DNA from: an uncultured Oribacterium sp.
Lineage (GTDB): Bacteria; Bacillota; Clostridia; Lachnospirales; Lachnospiraceae
DNA: 12,989 nt
Assembly: GCA_902485915.1 (NCBI GenBank)
Contig: CABTMH010000070.1
Location: 1 to 12,989 of the forward strand
Direction of reading: 5' to 3'
Shown in pieces: positions 1 to 6,718 of this stretch. Every line of letters starts with the position of its first letter. Position 1 is the first letter of the stretch. Both the position numbers and the translations under genes were made by a program. The notes beneath the pieces are model-generated. The model did no database searches, was not told the origin of the DNA, and saw only the letters and a list, made by a program, of their open reading frames with translations.

Positions 1-71
1 GAGTCTGCTACGATAACTCTGTAAAACGGTGCGTGAATCTGTCCCATTCTTCTTAATCTGATCTTTAACAT
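1..71 (-). CDS. rpsP: 30S ribosomal protein S16, N-terminal part (cut by window edge)
   Basis: The first 23 codons can be read before the window ends. They begin MLKIRLRRMGQIHAPFYRVI and continue VAD, which is the highly conserved N-terminus of bacterial ribosomal protein S16, a small-subunit protein that binds 16S rRNA and helps assemble the body of the 30S particle. The start is supported by AGGAG at 80-84, eight bases upstream of the ATG at 69-71. The gene lies 167 bp downstream of ffh on the same strand, as in many Clostridia and Bacilli, where rpsP is usually followed by a KH-domain gene, rimM, trmD and rplS; those would lie outside the window. The protein assignment is secure despite the truncation. 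Its stop codon and full length cannot be seen. Confidence 0.93.
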   Translation of the reverse strand, partial: MLKIRLRRMGQIHAPFYRVIVAD

Positions 72-150
72 GTCTTTTTCTCCTGTTTTAAAAAATGAAT
101 TTACATATATATGATTAACAGCAGTGCTGTTGAATCCGTTTACTTATCGG
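72..150 (-). promoter_or_regulatory. AT-rich leader of rpsP with small palindrome; possible weak promoter
   Basis: This spacer directly upstream of rpsP is much more AT-rich than the surrounding genes. It contains a perfect 6-bp inverted repeat AACAGC-AGT-GCTGTT at 117-131, extended imperfectly on both sides. On the minus strand TTCAAC is followed after 17 bases by TATATA, a poor match to a sigma-A promoter at the -35 box but acceptable at -10. A promoter here would let rpsP be made apart from ffh, but the evidence is weak and read-through from the ylxM promoter is equally possible. Confidence 0.25.
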
Positions 151-235
151 GAGGCCAATGTCATCGGCCTCTGCGCATGTACCCTCCCGGGTACGGTACG
201 TCTGCCTTCAGTGATGCGTACTGCGTCCGGAAGGC
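151..235 (-). other. Cluster of three hairpins between ffh and rpsP
   Basis: Three consecutive inverted repeats fill the spacer after the ffh stop. In transcription order they are GCCTTC/GAAGGC (230-235 with 204-209, with a nested ACTG/CAGT pair), GTACCC-TCCC-GGGTAC (179-194, perfect 6-bp stem and 4-base loop) and GAGGCC/GGCCTC (151-156 with 166-171, 9-base loop). None is followed by a clear run of T on the minus strand, so they are not standard intrinsic terminators. They could protect the ffh 3' end, set the ffh:rpsP ratio by RNA processing, or act as an attenuator. The pairing is seen directly; the role is inferred. Confidence 0.5.
153..177 (-). repeat. 25-nt intercistronic hairpin repeat, copy 1 (after ffh)
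   Basis: This 25-base stretch matches 1678-1702 at 20 of 25 positions. Four of the five differences are in the hairpin loop, while the GGCC...GGCCTCT arms and the trailing CGCA are kept. Both copies lie in the same orientation a short way downstream of a stop codon on the minus strand (ffh here, ylxM there). Conservation of the arms over the loop suggests an RNA hairpin, although two copies are too few to prove it. Confidence 0.5.
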
Positions 236-238
236 TTA

Positions 239-1624
239 TCAGAACGGAAACCGGCCACGGCCCATGCCGCCGAGATTTCCGAGTCCGCCGAGGTTTCCGA
301 AACCGCCACGGCCATGCTTGCTGCGCATCGCACCGCCGAACTGCTTCATCATCTTCCGCATCTGCTCGAACTGCTTCACGAGGCGGTTCACCTCTGCGAT
401 ATCGACACCCGCACCGCGCGCGATCCGGCGCTTACGGGACGGATTGATGAGATCCGGGTTCGCTCTCTCCTTCGGTGTCATGGACTGGATGATCGACTTC
501 ACCTGATTCATCTTCTTCTCGGCATCGTCGGTATCGATGTCACCGAGCCCTGACATACCAGGCAGCAGCTTCATGATACCGCCGAAGCCGCCGAGCTTCT
601 TCATCTGCTCCATCTGATCCATGAAGTCGTTATAGTCGAACTTGCCACGGGTGATCTTTCCCATGGTCTCCTTCGTCTTATCCTCATCGATGTTCTTCTG
701 TGCCTTCTCGATGAGCGACAGCACATCACCCATGCCGAGGATACGACCCGCCATACGGTCCGGATAGAACTGCTCGAGGTCATCGAGCTTCTCACCCATA
801 CCTAAGTAGAGGATCGGCTTACCGGTCATCGCCTTGATGGAAAGCGCTGCACCACCACGGGTATCACCATCACACTTCGTGAGGATCACACCGTCGATGC
901 CCACCTTCTCTGTGAAGGTCTCGGCGACATTGACCGCTTCCTGACCGGTCATCGCATCGACCGTGAGGACCGTCCACTGTACATCGACCGCCTTCTTGAT
1001 GTTCTGGAGCTCATCCATGAGCTTCTCATCGATCTGAAGACGACCCGCCGTATCGAGGATGACCACGTTATAGTGCTGGGCCTTCGCCTCCTCGATGGCC
1101 CTCCGTGCGATCTCGACCGGACTGATCTGATCGCCCAGGGAGAAGAACGGAACCTTCACCTTCTCTGCATTGACACGCAGCTGATCGATCGCCGCCGGAC
1201 GGTAGATATCGCAGGCGACGAGAACCGGCGTACGACCCGCTGACTTGAACTTCCCTGCCAGCTTCGCTGCCGTCGTGGTTTTACCGGCACCCTGAAGACC
1301 CACCATCATGATGACGGAAATCTCGCCCGCCGGACGAAGTGTGATCTCAGTGGTCTCCGAACCCATCATCTCGGTGAGCTCGTCGTTTACGATCTTCACG
1401 ACGGTCTGCGCCGGTGTGAGGCTGTTCAGCACCTCCTCACCGATGGCCTTTTCCTTCACCTTCGCGATGAATTCCTTCACCAGCTTGAAGTTGACATCGG
1501 CCTCGAGCAGTGCCATCCGCACCTCGCGGAGCGCCTGACTGACATCGTCCTCGGAAAGCTTTCCCTTCCGACCGAGATTTGAAAATACATTACTTAATCG
1601 ATCTGTCAGATTTTCAAATGCCAT
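239..1624 (-). CDS. ffh: Signal recognition particle GTPase Ffh (SRP54)
   Basis: Ffh binds the SRP RNA and hydrophobic signal sequences emerging from ribosomes, and delivers them to FtsY at the membrane. The 461-residue product has the full N-G-M layout: an N-domain helical bundle (about 1-90), and a GTPase domain with GLQGAGKTT (109-117), DTAGR (191-195) and TKCDGDTRGG (249-258, Cys where Leu or Met is usual). The Met-rich M domain (about 320-435) has the LLPGMSGLG loop and the RNA-binding SRKRRIARGAG signature (396-406). The C-terminus is a Gly-rich tail of about 25 residues built from GGFGNLGG-like units, common in longer SRP54 proteins. AGGAG lies five bases before the ATG. It is 81 bp downstream of ylxM, consistent with co-transcription from the promoter at 2042-2069. 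Confidence 0.98.
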   Translation of the reverse strand: MAFENLTDRLSNVFSNLGRKGKLSEDDVSQALREVRMALLEADVNFKLVKEFIAKVKEKAIGEEVLNSLTPAQTVVKIVNDELTEMMGSETTEITLRPAGEISVIMMVGLQGAGKTTTAAKLAGKFKSAGRTPVLVACDIYRPAAIDQLRVNAEKVKVPFFSLGDQISPVEIARRAIEEAKAQHYNVVILDTAGRLQIDEKLMDELQNIKKAVDVQWTVLTVDAMTGQEAVNVAETFTEKVGIDGVILTKCDGDTRGGAALSIKAMTGKPILYLGMGEKLDDLEQFYPDRMAGRILGMGDVLSLIEKAQKNIDEDKTKETMGKITRGKFDYNDFMDQMEQMKKLGGFGGIMKLLPGMSGLGDIDTDDAEKKMNQVKSIIQSMTPKERANPDLINPSRKRRIARGAGVDIAEVNRLVKQFEQMRKMMKQFGGAMRSKHGRGGFGNLGGLGNLGGMGRGRFPF

Positions 1625-1677
1625 ATACTCTCCTGCATTTTCAAACGTCTCTGTGCATCTGCGTCCGCCACTCGTTC

Positions 1678-1702
1678 GGCCAATGCTTCCGGCCTCTACG
1701 CA
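1678..1702 (-). repeat. 25-nt intercistronic hairpin repeat, copy 2 (after ylxM)
   Basis: Related copy of 153-177 (20 of 25 bases identical). It begins three bases beyond the ylxM stop codon and lies inside the short ylxM-ffh spacer. GGCC at 1678-1681 can pair with GGCC at 1691-1694. No T-run follows, so transcription probably continues into ffh; the hairpin might instead mark an RNA processing or stabilising site. Confidence 0.45.
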
Positions 1703-1705
1703 GTC

Positions 1706-2020
1706 TCAGACACCATCTATAATCTCACCCGCGAGAGCTCGAATCGCGTCATCTCCGCTCAGATCAAAGATCCTCTCCGCCTTCTCACGAATGCTCACCA
1801 GCTTATGCTGAAGCCCGAGGGTTTCCTCTATGCTCTGCAGCTTCTTATCCGCGCGACGGAACAGCTCCTGCGCTGCCTGCCGTGTGACGCCCAGCTCCTC
1901 ACCGATCTCGGTGAAGCTCATATCGTCCATGACATGGTACTCATACACCTTCCGCTGATTCTCATTCAGTAACCCGCCATACAGCTCGAAAAGGTTACCG
2001 CGCACTACAAATTCATCCAT
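1706..2020 (-). CDS. ylxM: YlxM-family SRP-associated helix-turn-helix protein
   Basis: A small helix-turn-helix protein of the YlxM/p13 family (UPF0122). In Firmicutes and Mollicutes this protein associates with the SRP, and in Streptococcus it modulates SRP activity. I chose the start at 2018-2020, giving 104 residues beginning MDEFVVRGNL, because GAGGG at 2026-2030 lies five bases before it. An in-frame ATG at 2051-2053 would lie upstream of the predicted transcription start (about 2035). Residues about 21-60 form a sigma-70 region 4-like helix-turn-helix (SFTEIGEELGVTRQAAQELF), followed by a charged helical C-terminus. Location directly upstream of ffh is the classic arrangement and supports the identification. 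Confidence 0.93.
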   Translation of the reverse strand: MDEFVVRGNLFELYGGLLNENQRKVYEYHVMDDMSFTEIGEELGVTRQAAQELFRRADKKLQSIEETLGLQHKLVSIREKAERIFDLSGDDAIRALAGEIIDGV

Positions 2021-2041
2021 AATTACCCTCAAACCTTTGCT

Positions 2042-2069
2042 AGTATAGCACATAAAAACATGCTGTCAA
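2042..2069 (-). promoter_or_regulatory. Sigma-A type promoter for ylxM-ffh-rpsP
   Basis: On the minus strand TTGACA (2064-2069) is a perfect -35 box, followed after 16 bases by TATACT (2042-2047), five of six matches to the -10 consensus. Transcription should start near 2035, leaving a leader of roughly 15 bases that holds the GAGGG ribosome binding site of ylxM. The -35 box is embedded in the 3' arm of the inverted repeat at 2056-2092, so terminator and promoter overlap. Confidence 0.8.
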
Positions 2070-2092
2070 CTATTTTTGTTGACAGCATGTTT
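2054..2092 (-). terminator. Intrinsic terminator-like perfect inverted repeat after ftsY
   Basis: A perfect 15-bp inverted repeat (2056-2070 with 2078-2092) surrounds a 7-base loop, TATTTTT on the plus strand. Read on the minus strand the hairpin runs straight into TTTTTA (2058-2053), which together with the stem resembles an intrinsic terminator for ftsY transcripts. The stem is only moderately GC-rich, so efficiency is uncertain. The same symmetry could serve as an operator for a dimeric repressor, since it covers the -35 box of the ylxM promoter. Confidence 0.6.
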
Positions 2093-2108
2093 CTGAAACT
2101 GTTACAGG

Positions 2109-2172
2109 GTTACTGTTCACTCGTCAACTGGATTCAGGCAAGGGGCCGGATCAGTACACGAGCGACAGTAAC
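2109..2172 (-). repeat. Nested stem-loop repeat, family GTTACTGTTCAC, copy A (after ftsY)
   Basis: A 64-base imperfect palindrome lies immediately downstream of the ftsY stop codon. The outer arms GTTACTGT...CTCGT (2109-2124) and ACGAG...ACAGTAAC (2158-2172) pair. Inside them ACTG (2127-2130) pairs with CAGT (2152-2155), with a further GGC/GCC pairing in the centre. Two blocks recur upstream of plsX: GTTACTGTTCAC (identical, 9188-9199) and TCAGGCAAGGGGCCG (14 of 15, 9211-9225), with nearly the same spacing. This shows a dispersed intergenic repeat family. I do not recognise a named family with certainty. Confidence 0.65.
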
Positions 2173-2176
2173 TCAC

Positions 2177-3049
2177 TTAATCCGCGAAGATCGAATCTAC
2201 GTATTCCCGGGCGTCGAAGCGGCGCAGGTCGGTGGCCTTTTCGCCGGTGCCGATGTACTTCACCGGGATGCCGAGCTCCGACTGGATCGCGAGGGCGATG
2301 CCGCCCTTCGCGGTGCCATCCATCTTCGTGAGGATGATACCGGTCACCTGGCAGGCATCCTTGAAGATCTCCGCCTGTGACATCGCATTCTGACCCGTCG
2401 TCGCATCCAGCACGACCAGCGTCTCACGGAAGCCCTCCGCGAACTCCTTATCGATGATGCGATTGATCTTTCCGAGCTCCTGCATCAGATTCTTCTTATT
2501 ATGAAGACGACCCGCCGTATCGATGATCAGCAGATCCGCGTTCTTCGACTTGAAGGACTGCAACGCATCAAACACCACCGCCGCCGGATCAGAACCCTCC
2601 TTCTGCGCGATGACATCCGTATCGATCCGCTTTCCCCACTCCTTCAGCTGCTCGATCGCACCCGCACGGAAGGTATCCGCCGCCGCCAGGATCACCCGCT
2701 TCCCCTGACGCTGGAAAAAGTACGCCATCTTTCCGATCGACGTCGTCTTGCCCACGCCGTTGACACCGATGACCGAAATGATACTCTTCTGCCGCTCGAA
2801 ATCATAGTAGGACTCATCCACACGCATCAGCTCATACAGATAATCTCGGAGAATCTTCTTCACCTCACGCGTCGTATTCACACCCTGACGCTTCGCCTCC
2901 GACTTCACCGCATCGATGATCTTCAGCGTCGTCGTCACACCCACATCCGACATGATCATCGCATCCTCCAGATCCTCGTAGAACGCCTCATCCGCGACCT
3001 CGTTCGACTGGAAGATATTATTAATTAATCTCGAAAAAAAATTCGCCAT
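2177..3049 (-). CDS. ftsY: Signal recognition particle receptor FtsY
   Basis: FtsY is the membrane-associated SRP receptor GTPase that pairs with Ffh to hand ribosome-nascent chain complexes to the Sec translocon. At 290 residues it is the minimal N-G form: a short N domain (about 1-85), then GVNGVGKTT (95-103), DTFRAGA (125-131), DTAGR (177-181), TKMDGTAKGG (241-250) and the C-terminal GTGEKATDLRRFD region. There is no acidic A domain as in Escherichia coli. The N-terminal MANFFSRLINNIFQ is amphipathic and may contact the membrane. The start is supported by AAGGGG five bases before the ATG. The gene is separated from smc by a 384-bp repeat-filled gap, so it may have its own promoter in the AT-rich 3060-3135 stretch. 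Confidence 0.97.
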   Translation of the reverse strand: MANFFSRLINNIFQSNEVADEAFYEDLEDAMIMSDVGVTTTLKIIDAVKSEAKRQGVNTTREVKKILRDYLYELMRVDESYYDFERQKSIISVIGVNGVGKTTSIGKMAYFFQRQGKRVILAAADTFRAGAIEQLKEWGKRIDTDVIAQKEGSDPAAVVFDALQSFKSKNADLLIIDTAGRLHNKKNLMQELGKINRIIDKEFAEGFRETLVVLDATTGQNAMSQAEIFKDACQVTGIILTKMDGTAKGGIALAIQSELGIPVKYIGTGEKATDLRRFDAREYVDSIFAD

Positions 3050-3059
3050 ATAAGCCCCT

Positions 3060-3131
3060 TTAATCTTTCGTAATATATTTATAAAGCAACAGAAAATGAA
3101 ATATTTCTATCGGATTTTTGTAAACCAAAAC
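3060..3131 (-). promoter_or_regulatory. AT-rich leader upstream of ftsY
   Basis: This stretch is strikingly AT-rich against GC-rich neighbours and lies between the ftsY ribosome binding site and the foldback element. It contains TATAAA and TATATT hexamers on the minus strand that could be -10 boxes, but I see no convincing -35 box at the right distance. A weak ftsY promoter is plausible and not demonstrated. Confidence 0.25.
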
Positions 3132-3431
3132 TTTTCAACCAACAGGAAAATTCGACCCGTTATATGGGGCTAATTGCGAATTCAAAGAACAGGTTCTTCC
3201 GAACTGTACGTGTCCTGCCATACAGGCTTGCCTGTAATGGCAGGCACGAACAGGGCGGAAGGTTCTGTACTTTGAACTGAGTGAGTGCCCCATATGACGG
3301 TCGAATTTTCCGTTCGGGTAAACTCAGTTCTGTACTTTGAACTGAGTGAGTGCTCTCTTTGGGTGGTCCAGAATCCGTACGGAAAACCAGTGAGTGCCCT
3401 ATATGGCGGTCGAATTTTCCGTTCGGTTAAA
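3132..3431. repeat. Composite foldback (MITE-like) element between smc and ftsY
   Basis: Nearly the whole smc-ftsY gap is one composite repeat. Its core, 3138-3319, folds back on itself. The outer arms share GGAAAATTCGACC (3145-3157 with 3299-3311) and ATATGGGGC (3162-3170 with 3287-3295). Inner pairs are TTCAAAG/CTTTGAA (3181-3187, 3270-3276), CTTCCG/CGGAAG (3196-3201, 3256-3261), CCTGCCAT/ATGGCAGG (3214-3221, 3237-3244) and ACAGGC/GCCTGT (3222-3227, 3230-3235). The right arm then recurs: 3263-3288 equals 3328-3353 exactly (26 bp), and 3281-3317 matches 3390-3426 with two differences (37 bp). The left end (TTTTCAACC) mirrors the far right end (GGTTAAAAA), suggesting outer boundaries at about 3132 and 3431. 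No coding region or transposase is visible. Confidence 0.75.
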
Positions 3432-3433
3432 AA

Positions 3434-6400
3434 TCACGCATCCAGCTGATCCGCGACGAGATCCACCGATACGAGCGTCGACACACCCTTCTCCTGCATG
3501 GTGATTCCGAACAGGCGATCCGCGTTCTCCATGGTACCACGACGGTGCGTGATGACGATGAACTGCGTCTGGTTCAGATTATGCAGGTACTCGGCGAAAC
3601 GCGAAACGTTCGAGTCGTCGAGTGCCGCCTCGATCTCATCGAGGAGACAGAACGGCGACGGCTTCAGACACTGAATCGCGAACAGCAGCGCGATCGCCGT
3701 CAGCGCCTTCTCACCACCCGACAGCTGCATCATGTTCTGCAGCTTCTTTCCTGGTGTCTCGGCGATGATCGAAATCGAGGTCGTCAGCACATCCGGATCC
3801 GACGTATCGAGCTCCAGACGGCCCTGTCCGCCACCGAAGAGGATCTTGAAGGTCTTATCAAACTCCACCTGGATGCGCTGGAAGTTCTCGTTGAACTGCT
3901 TCCGCATGCCCTGGTCGAGCTCCTCGATGACCTTTCCGAGCGACTTCGCGGACTCCGTGAGGTCGAGGTACTGATTATTCAGGAACTCGTAACGCTCACT
4001 GACCTCCTTATACTGCTCGATCGCGTCGACATTGACCGGACCGAGCGCCTTCAGCTGGTTCTTCAGCTTCGATACGAGGGAACGCACCTCCGAGGTGTTC
4101 TTATACTCCTCGGAATAGCGCTTCTTCGCTTCATCGAAGGTGAGCCCGTACTCATCGAACATGTAGCTCGTGAGCTTATCGATCTTATCGTCGAGCTTCT
4201 CCTTCTTATTCTGCACACGCATCGACTCCTTCTCCATATCGAGCAGTCGCTGCGAGATCTCATCCTTGCGTCCGAAGAAGGACTTCCGCTCGGCGACGAG
4301 CTTCTCCTTCTCCTCCGTGGCCCGCGCCGTCTCCGCCTGGGCCTCTGCCGCCACCTTGTCTGCATTGGCGATCAGATCCTGGAGCTCTGTGATGCGATCC
4401 GCCTTCTCCGCGAGCACCTGGTCGCTGTTCTGCTGCGCATCCTCCATCTCGCCCTTCTCGGTCGTGAGGGCCTCGAGCTCGCCGTTCAGGCGATGCAGGG
4501 TCTCCGTCACGAAGTCGGTACGGGCCGACAGGGACGAGTACTCGACGTTGATCTGGGACGCGATCGCCATCGTCTTCGTGTTCTGATCGAGCTTCAGCTG
4601 CTCGATCTCCTCGTGATGCGCCTCTACGGACGCCTTCGCGAGCGCACGACGGTTCTCGCCCTCGCTCAGCTTCGCACGCAGCTCCGCGGCCTGCTTCTCG
4701 CCCTCGAGCATCTGCGCCTCGATCTCATCGAGCTCACGCTTCCGGCCCATCAGATTCGAACTGTTGCGGAAGGCACCACCCGAGATCGAACCGCCTGGAT
4801 TCAGCTGCTCGCCCTCGAGCGTCACGATGCGGAGGCTCTGCCGGTACTTCCGCTGGATCTGCAGTGCGTTATCGATGTTATCGACCACGAGCACACGGCC
4901 CAGCAGGAACTCAGCGAGGCTGATGTACTTTTTATCGAGGTCAATGAGGTCGCACGCGAGTCCGATGGCGCCGCGCTCATGCGACGCCTGCTCACAGTTG
5001 TTATCACGGCGTCCGCGAATGTTGCTGAGCGGGAGGAAGGTGGCACGTCCGTAGCGATGCTGCTTCAGGAACTGGACCATGTCCTTCGCCGTCGCTTCGT
5101 CCTCAGTGACGACGTTCTGAATCGCGCCGCCGAGGGCCGTCTCGATCGCCGTCTCGTACTTCGCCGGTACCTCGATGAGGTCTGCCACGACGCCGAGGAT
5201 ACCGCGTCTCCGGTCGCGCTGGTCCATGACCATCTTGACCGCATTGCCGTAGCCCTCATAGCGCTCCGCGAGGTTTCGCAGGGTCTCGAGGCGGTTCTTG
5301 AGACGATCGAGCTCACGGTTCTTCTCGACGATACGCTCACGCAGCTGCTGATTCTCGGTGCCGAGCCGATCCACCAGCGCGGTATCACTCGCGATGATCG
5401 CATTGACCTCCTCGAGGCGCTGACCGAGCGCTGCGAGCTCCTTTCGCTGGTCCTCGATGTTCGTGAGGAAGCGGTCGTTCTTCACCGGGGAGCTCGTCTC
5501 GGCTTCCTTCACCGGACGCTCCTCGAGCTCGAAGTCCGGGCCCATGCAGCTCGACACGGTGAGCTCCGTCTCGTCCATCGTGGAGCCGATCATCTCGAGA
5601 TCGAGATCGATGTTTTCCATCATCTCGTCAGTCGCCGCTTTGTTATCGCGGATGAAGGTGATCTGGTCACGGATCCAGCGAAGGAGGCTCCGGTTATCCT
5701 CGATCTGCGCGATACGGTCGAAAACGTCCTTTCCGAGGGCGTTGATTCGCTGCGTGTAGTGCAGTGCGTTGTTCTTTTCAGTGTTGATCTGCTCGTTCTG
5801 GAGATCGATCTGTCCCTGTAGGTTCGTCTTCAGGACATCCGACTGACTGACGGTATCCTTCGCCTGCTGGAGCTTCTCATCGAGGGCGTGGATCTGCTCC
5901 TCGAGCTCGTTGTACTTGCCGTTCAGCTGCTCGGACTCCTGCTTGATCGCGGCGAGGTCCTGCTCGACGGTGTCGGCGTTCGCATTGACCGTGTCGAGGC
6001 CCTTCAGCGTGTCCTCCATGTCGCGCACGAAGAGGTTCGCGTCGGCGTTGACGAGCTCGTCACGGATCGAGAGGTATTCACGGGCCTGCTCGGACTGCCG
6101 CTTCAGCGGGCCGACCTGGCGCTCGAGCTCGGTGAGGATGTCCGTCACTCGCGTGAGGTTCGCTTCCTCGTCGCTGAGCTTCTTCTCAGCGAGGGCCTTC
6201 CGGCGCTTGAACTTCACGATGCCGACCGCCTCATCGAAGAGGTCACGACGCTCCTCCGGCTTACCGGAGAGGATCTTATCGACCTGGCCCTGTCCGATGA
6301 TGGAGTAGCCGTCCTTACCGATACCGGTATCGTAGAAAAGTTCGTTGATGTCCTTCAGACGACACTCGGTGCCGTTCAGCATGTACTCGGACTCGCCCGA

Positions 6401-6718
6401 GCGGTAGAGACGACGGGAAACCGTCACCTCGTCGTAATCGATGTTCAGGATGCGGTCCGAATTATCGAGGGTGATCGCCACGAAGGCCGAGCTCTGCGGG
6501 CGGCGAAGCTGTGTGCCGGCGAAGATGACATCCTGCATGGAGCTTCCACGCAGCTGCTTCACCTTCTGCTCACCGAGTACCCAGCGCACCGCGTCGGAGA
6601 TGTTCGACTTTCCGGAGCCGTTCGGGCCGACGATGCCCGTGATGCCCTTACTGAAATCCAGGACGGTCTTGTTCGCAAAGGACTTGAAGCCCTGAATCTC
6701 AATAGATTTTAAATACAT
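3434..6718 (-). CDS. smc: Chromosome partition / condensin protein SMC
   Basis: SMC is the ATPase of the bacterial condensin complex (with ScpA and ScpB) that compacts and segregates chromosomes. The N-terminal head has Walker A GPNGSGKSN (31-39). A hinge lies at about 487-660 (YEGYGNAVK to PGGSISGGAF). The C-terminal head has signature LSGGEKALTAIA (999-1010), Walker B LLDEIEAALD (1025-1034) and switch His1058. Heptad-rich arms connect them. At 1094 residues it is shorter than the usual 1170-1190. The C-terminal arm looks about 70-80 residues short, while the N-terminal arm carries a proline-containing, poorly coiled stretch at about 360-415. The ATG lies 20 bp inside the end of rnc, implying translational coupling; its ribosome binding site is weak. 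The stop codon directly abuts the repeat element at 3132-3431. Confidence 0.97.
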   Translation of the reverse strand: MYLKSIEIQGFKSFANKTVLDFSKGITGIVGPNGSGKSNISDAVRWVLGEQKVKQLRGSSMQDVIFAGTQLRRPQSSAFVAITLDNSDRILNIDYDEVTVSRRLYRSGESEYMLNGTECRLKDINELFYDTGIGKDGYSIIGQGQVDKILSGKPEERRDLFDEAVGIVKFKRRKALAEKKLSDEEANLTRVTDILTELERQVGPLKRQSEQAREYLSIRDELVNADANLFVRDMEDTLKGLDTVNANADTVEQDLAAIKQESEQLNGKYNELEEQIHALDEKLQQAKDTVSQSDVLKTNLQGQIDLQNEQINTEKNNALHYTQRINALGKDVFDRIAQIEDNRSLLRWIRDQITFIRDNKAATDEMMENIDLDLEMIGSTMDETELTVSSCMGPDFELEERPVKEAETSSPVKNDRFLTNIEDQRKELAALGQRLEEVNAIIASDTALVDRLGTENQQLRERIVEKNRELDRLKNRLETLRNLAERYEGYGNAVKMVMDQRDRRRGILGVVADLIEVPAKYETAIETALGGAIQNVVTEDEATAKDMVQFLKQHRYGRATFLPLSNIRGRRDNNCEQASHERGAIGLACDLIDLDKKYISLAEFLLGRVLVVDNIDNALQIQRKYRQSLRIVTLEGEQLNPGGSISGGAFRNSSNLMGRKRELDEIEAQMLEGEKQAAELRAKLSEGENRRALAKASVEAHHEEIEQLKLDQNTKTMAIASQINVEYSSLSARTDFVTETLHRLNGELEALTTEKGEMEDAQQNSDQVLAEKADRITELQDLIANADKVAAEAQAETARATEEKEKLVAERKSFFGRKDEISQRLLDMEKESMRVQNKKEKLDDKIDKLTSYMFDEYGLTFDEAKKRYSEEYKNTSEVRSLVSKLKNQLKALGPVNVDAIEQYKEVSERYEFLNNQYLDLTESAKSLGKVIEELDQGMRKQFNENFQRIQVEFDKTFKILFGGGQGRLELDTSDPDVLTTSISIIAETPGKKLQNMMQLSGGEKALTAIALLFAIQCLKPSPFCLLDEIEAALDDSNVSRFAEYLHNLNQTQFIVITHRRGTMENADRLFGITMQEKGVSTLVSVDLVADQLDA

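Noticed and set aside
2021..2053. Longer start for ylxM
   Set aside because: It would begin upstream of the predicted transcription start and lacks a ribosome binding site, whereas MDEFVV has GAGGG at the proper distance and matches the family N-terminus.
3132..3431. CRISPR array or tandem repeat array
   Set aside because: The repeats here are inverted arms and a duplicated arm of a foldback. There is no series of equal direct repeats with unique equal spacers and no cas gene.
3545..5821. A 758-codon open frame on the plus strand, antisense to smc
   Set aside because: It mirrors smc codon by codon. Its product is extremely rich in Leu, Arg, Glu and Asp with no recognisable domain, as expected for the reverse complement of a GC-biased coiled-coil gene. 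SMC itself is unmistakable on the other strand.
5888..6712. A 274-codon open frame on the plus strand, antisense to the start of smc
   Set aside because: Same explanation: Leu/Arg/Asp-rich mirror of the conserved SMC N-terminal head and arm, with no ribosome binding site or domain.
6699..6718. rnc-smc overlap as a frameshift or assembly error
   Set aside because: Both genes are complete with conserved ends. A short overlap between rnc and smc is consistent with translational coupling in compact operons.
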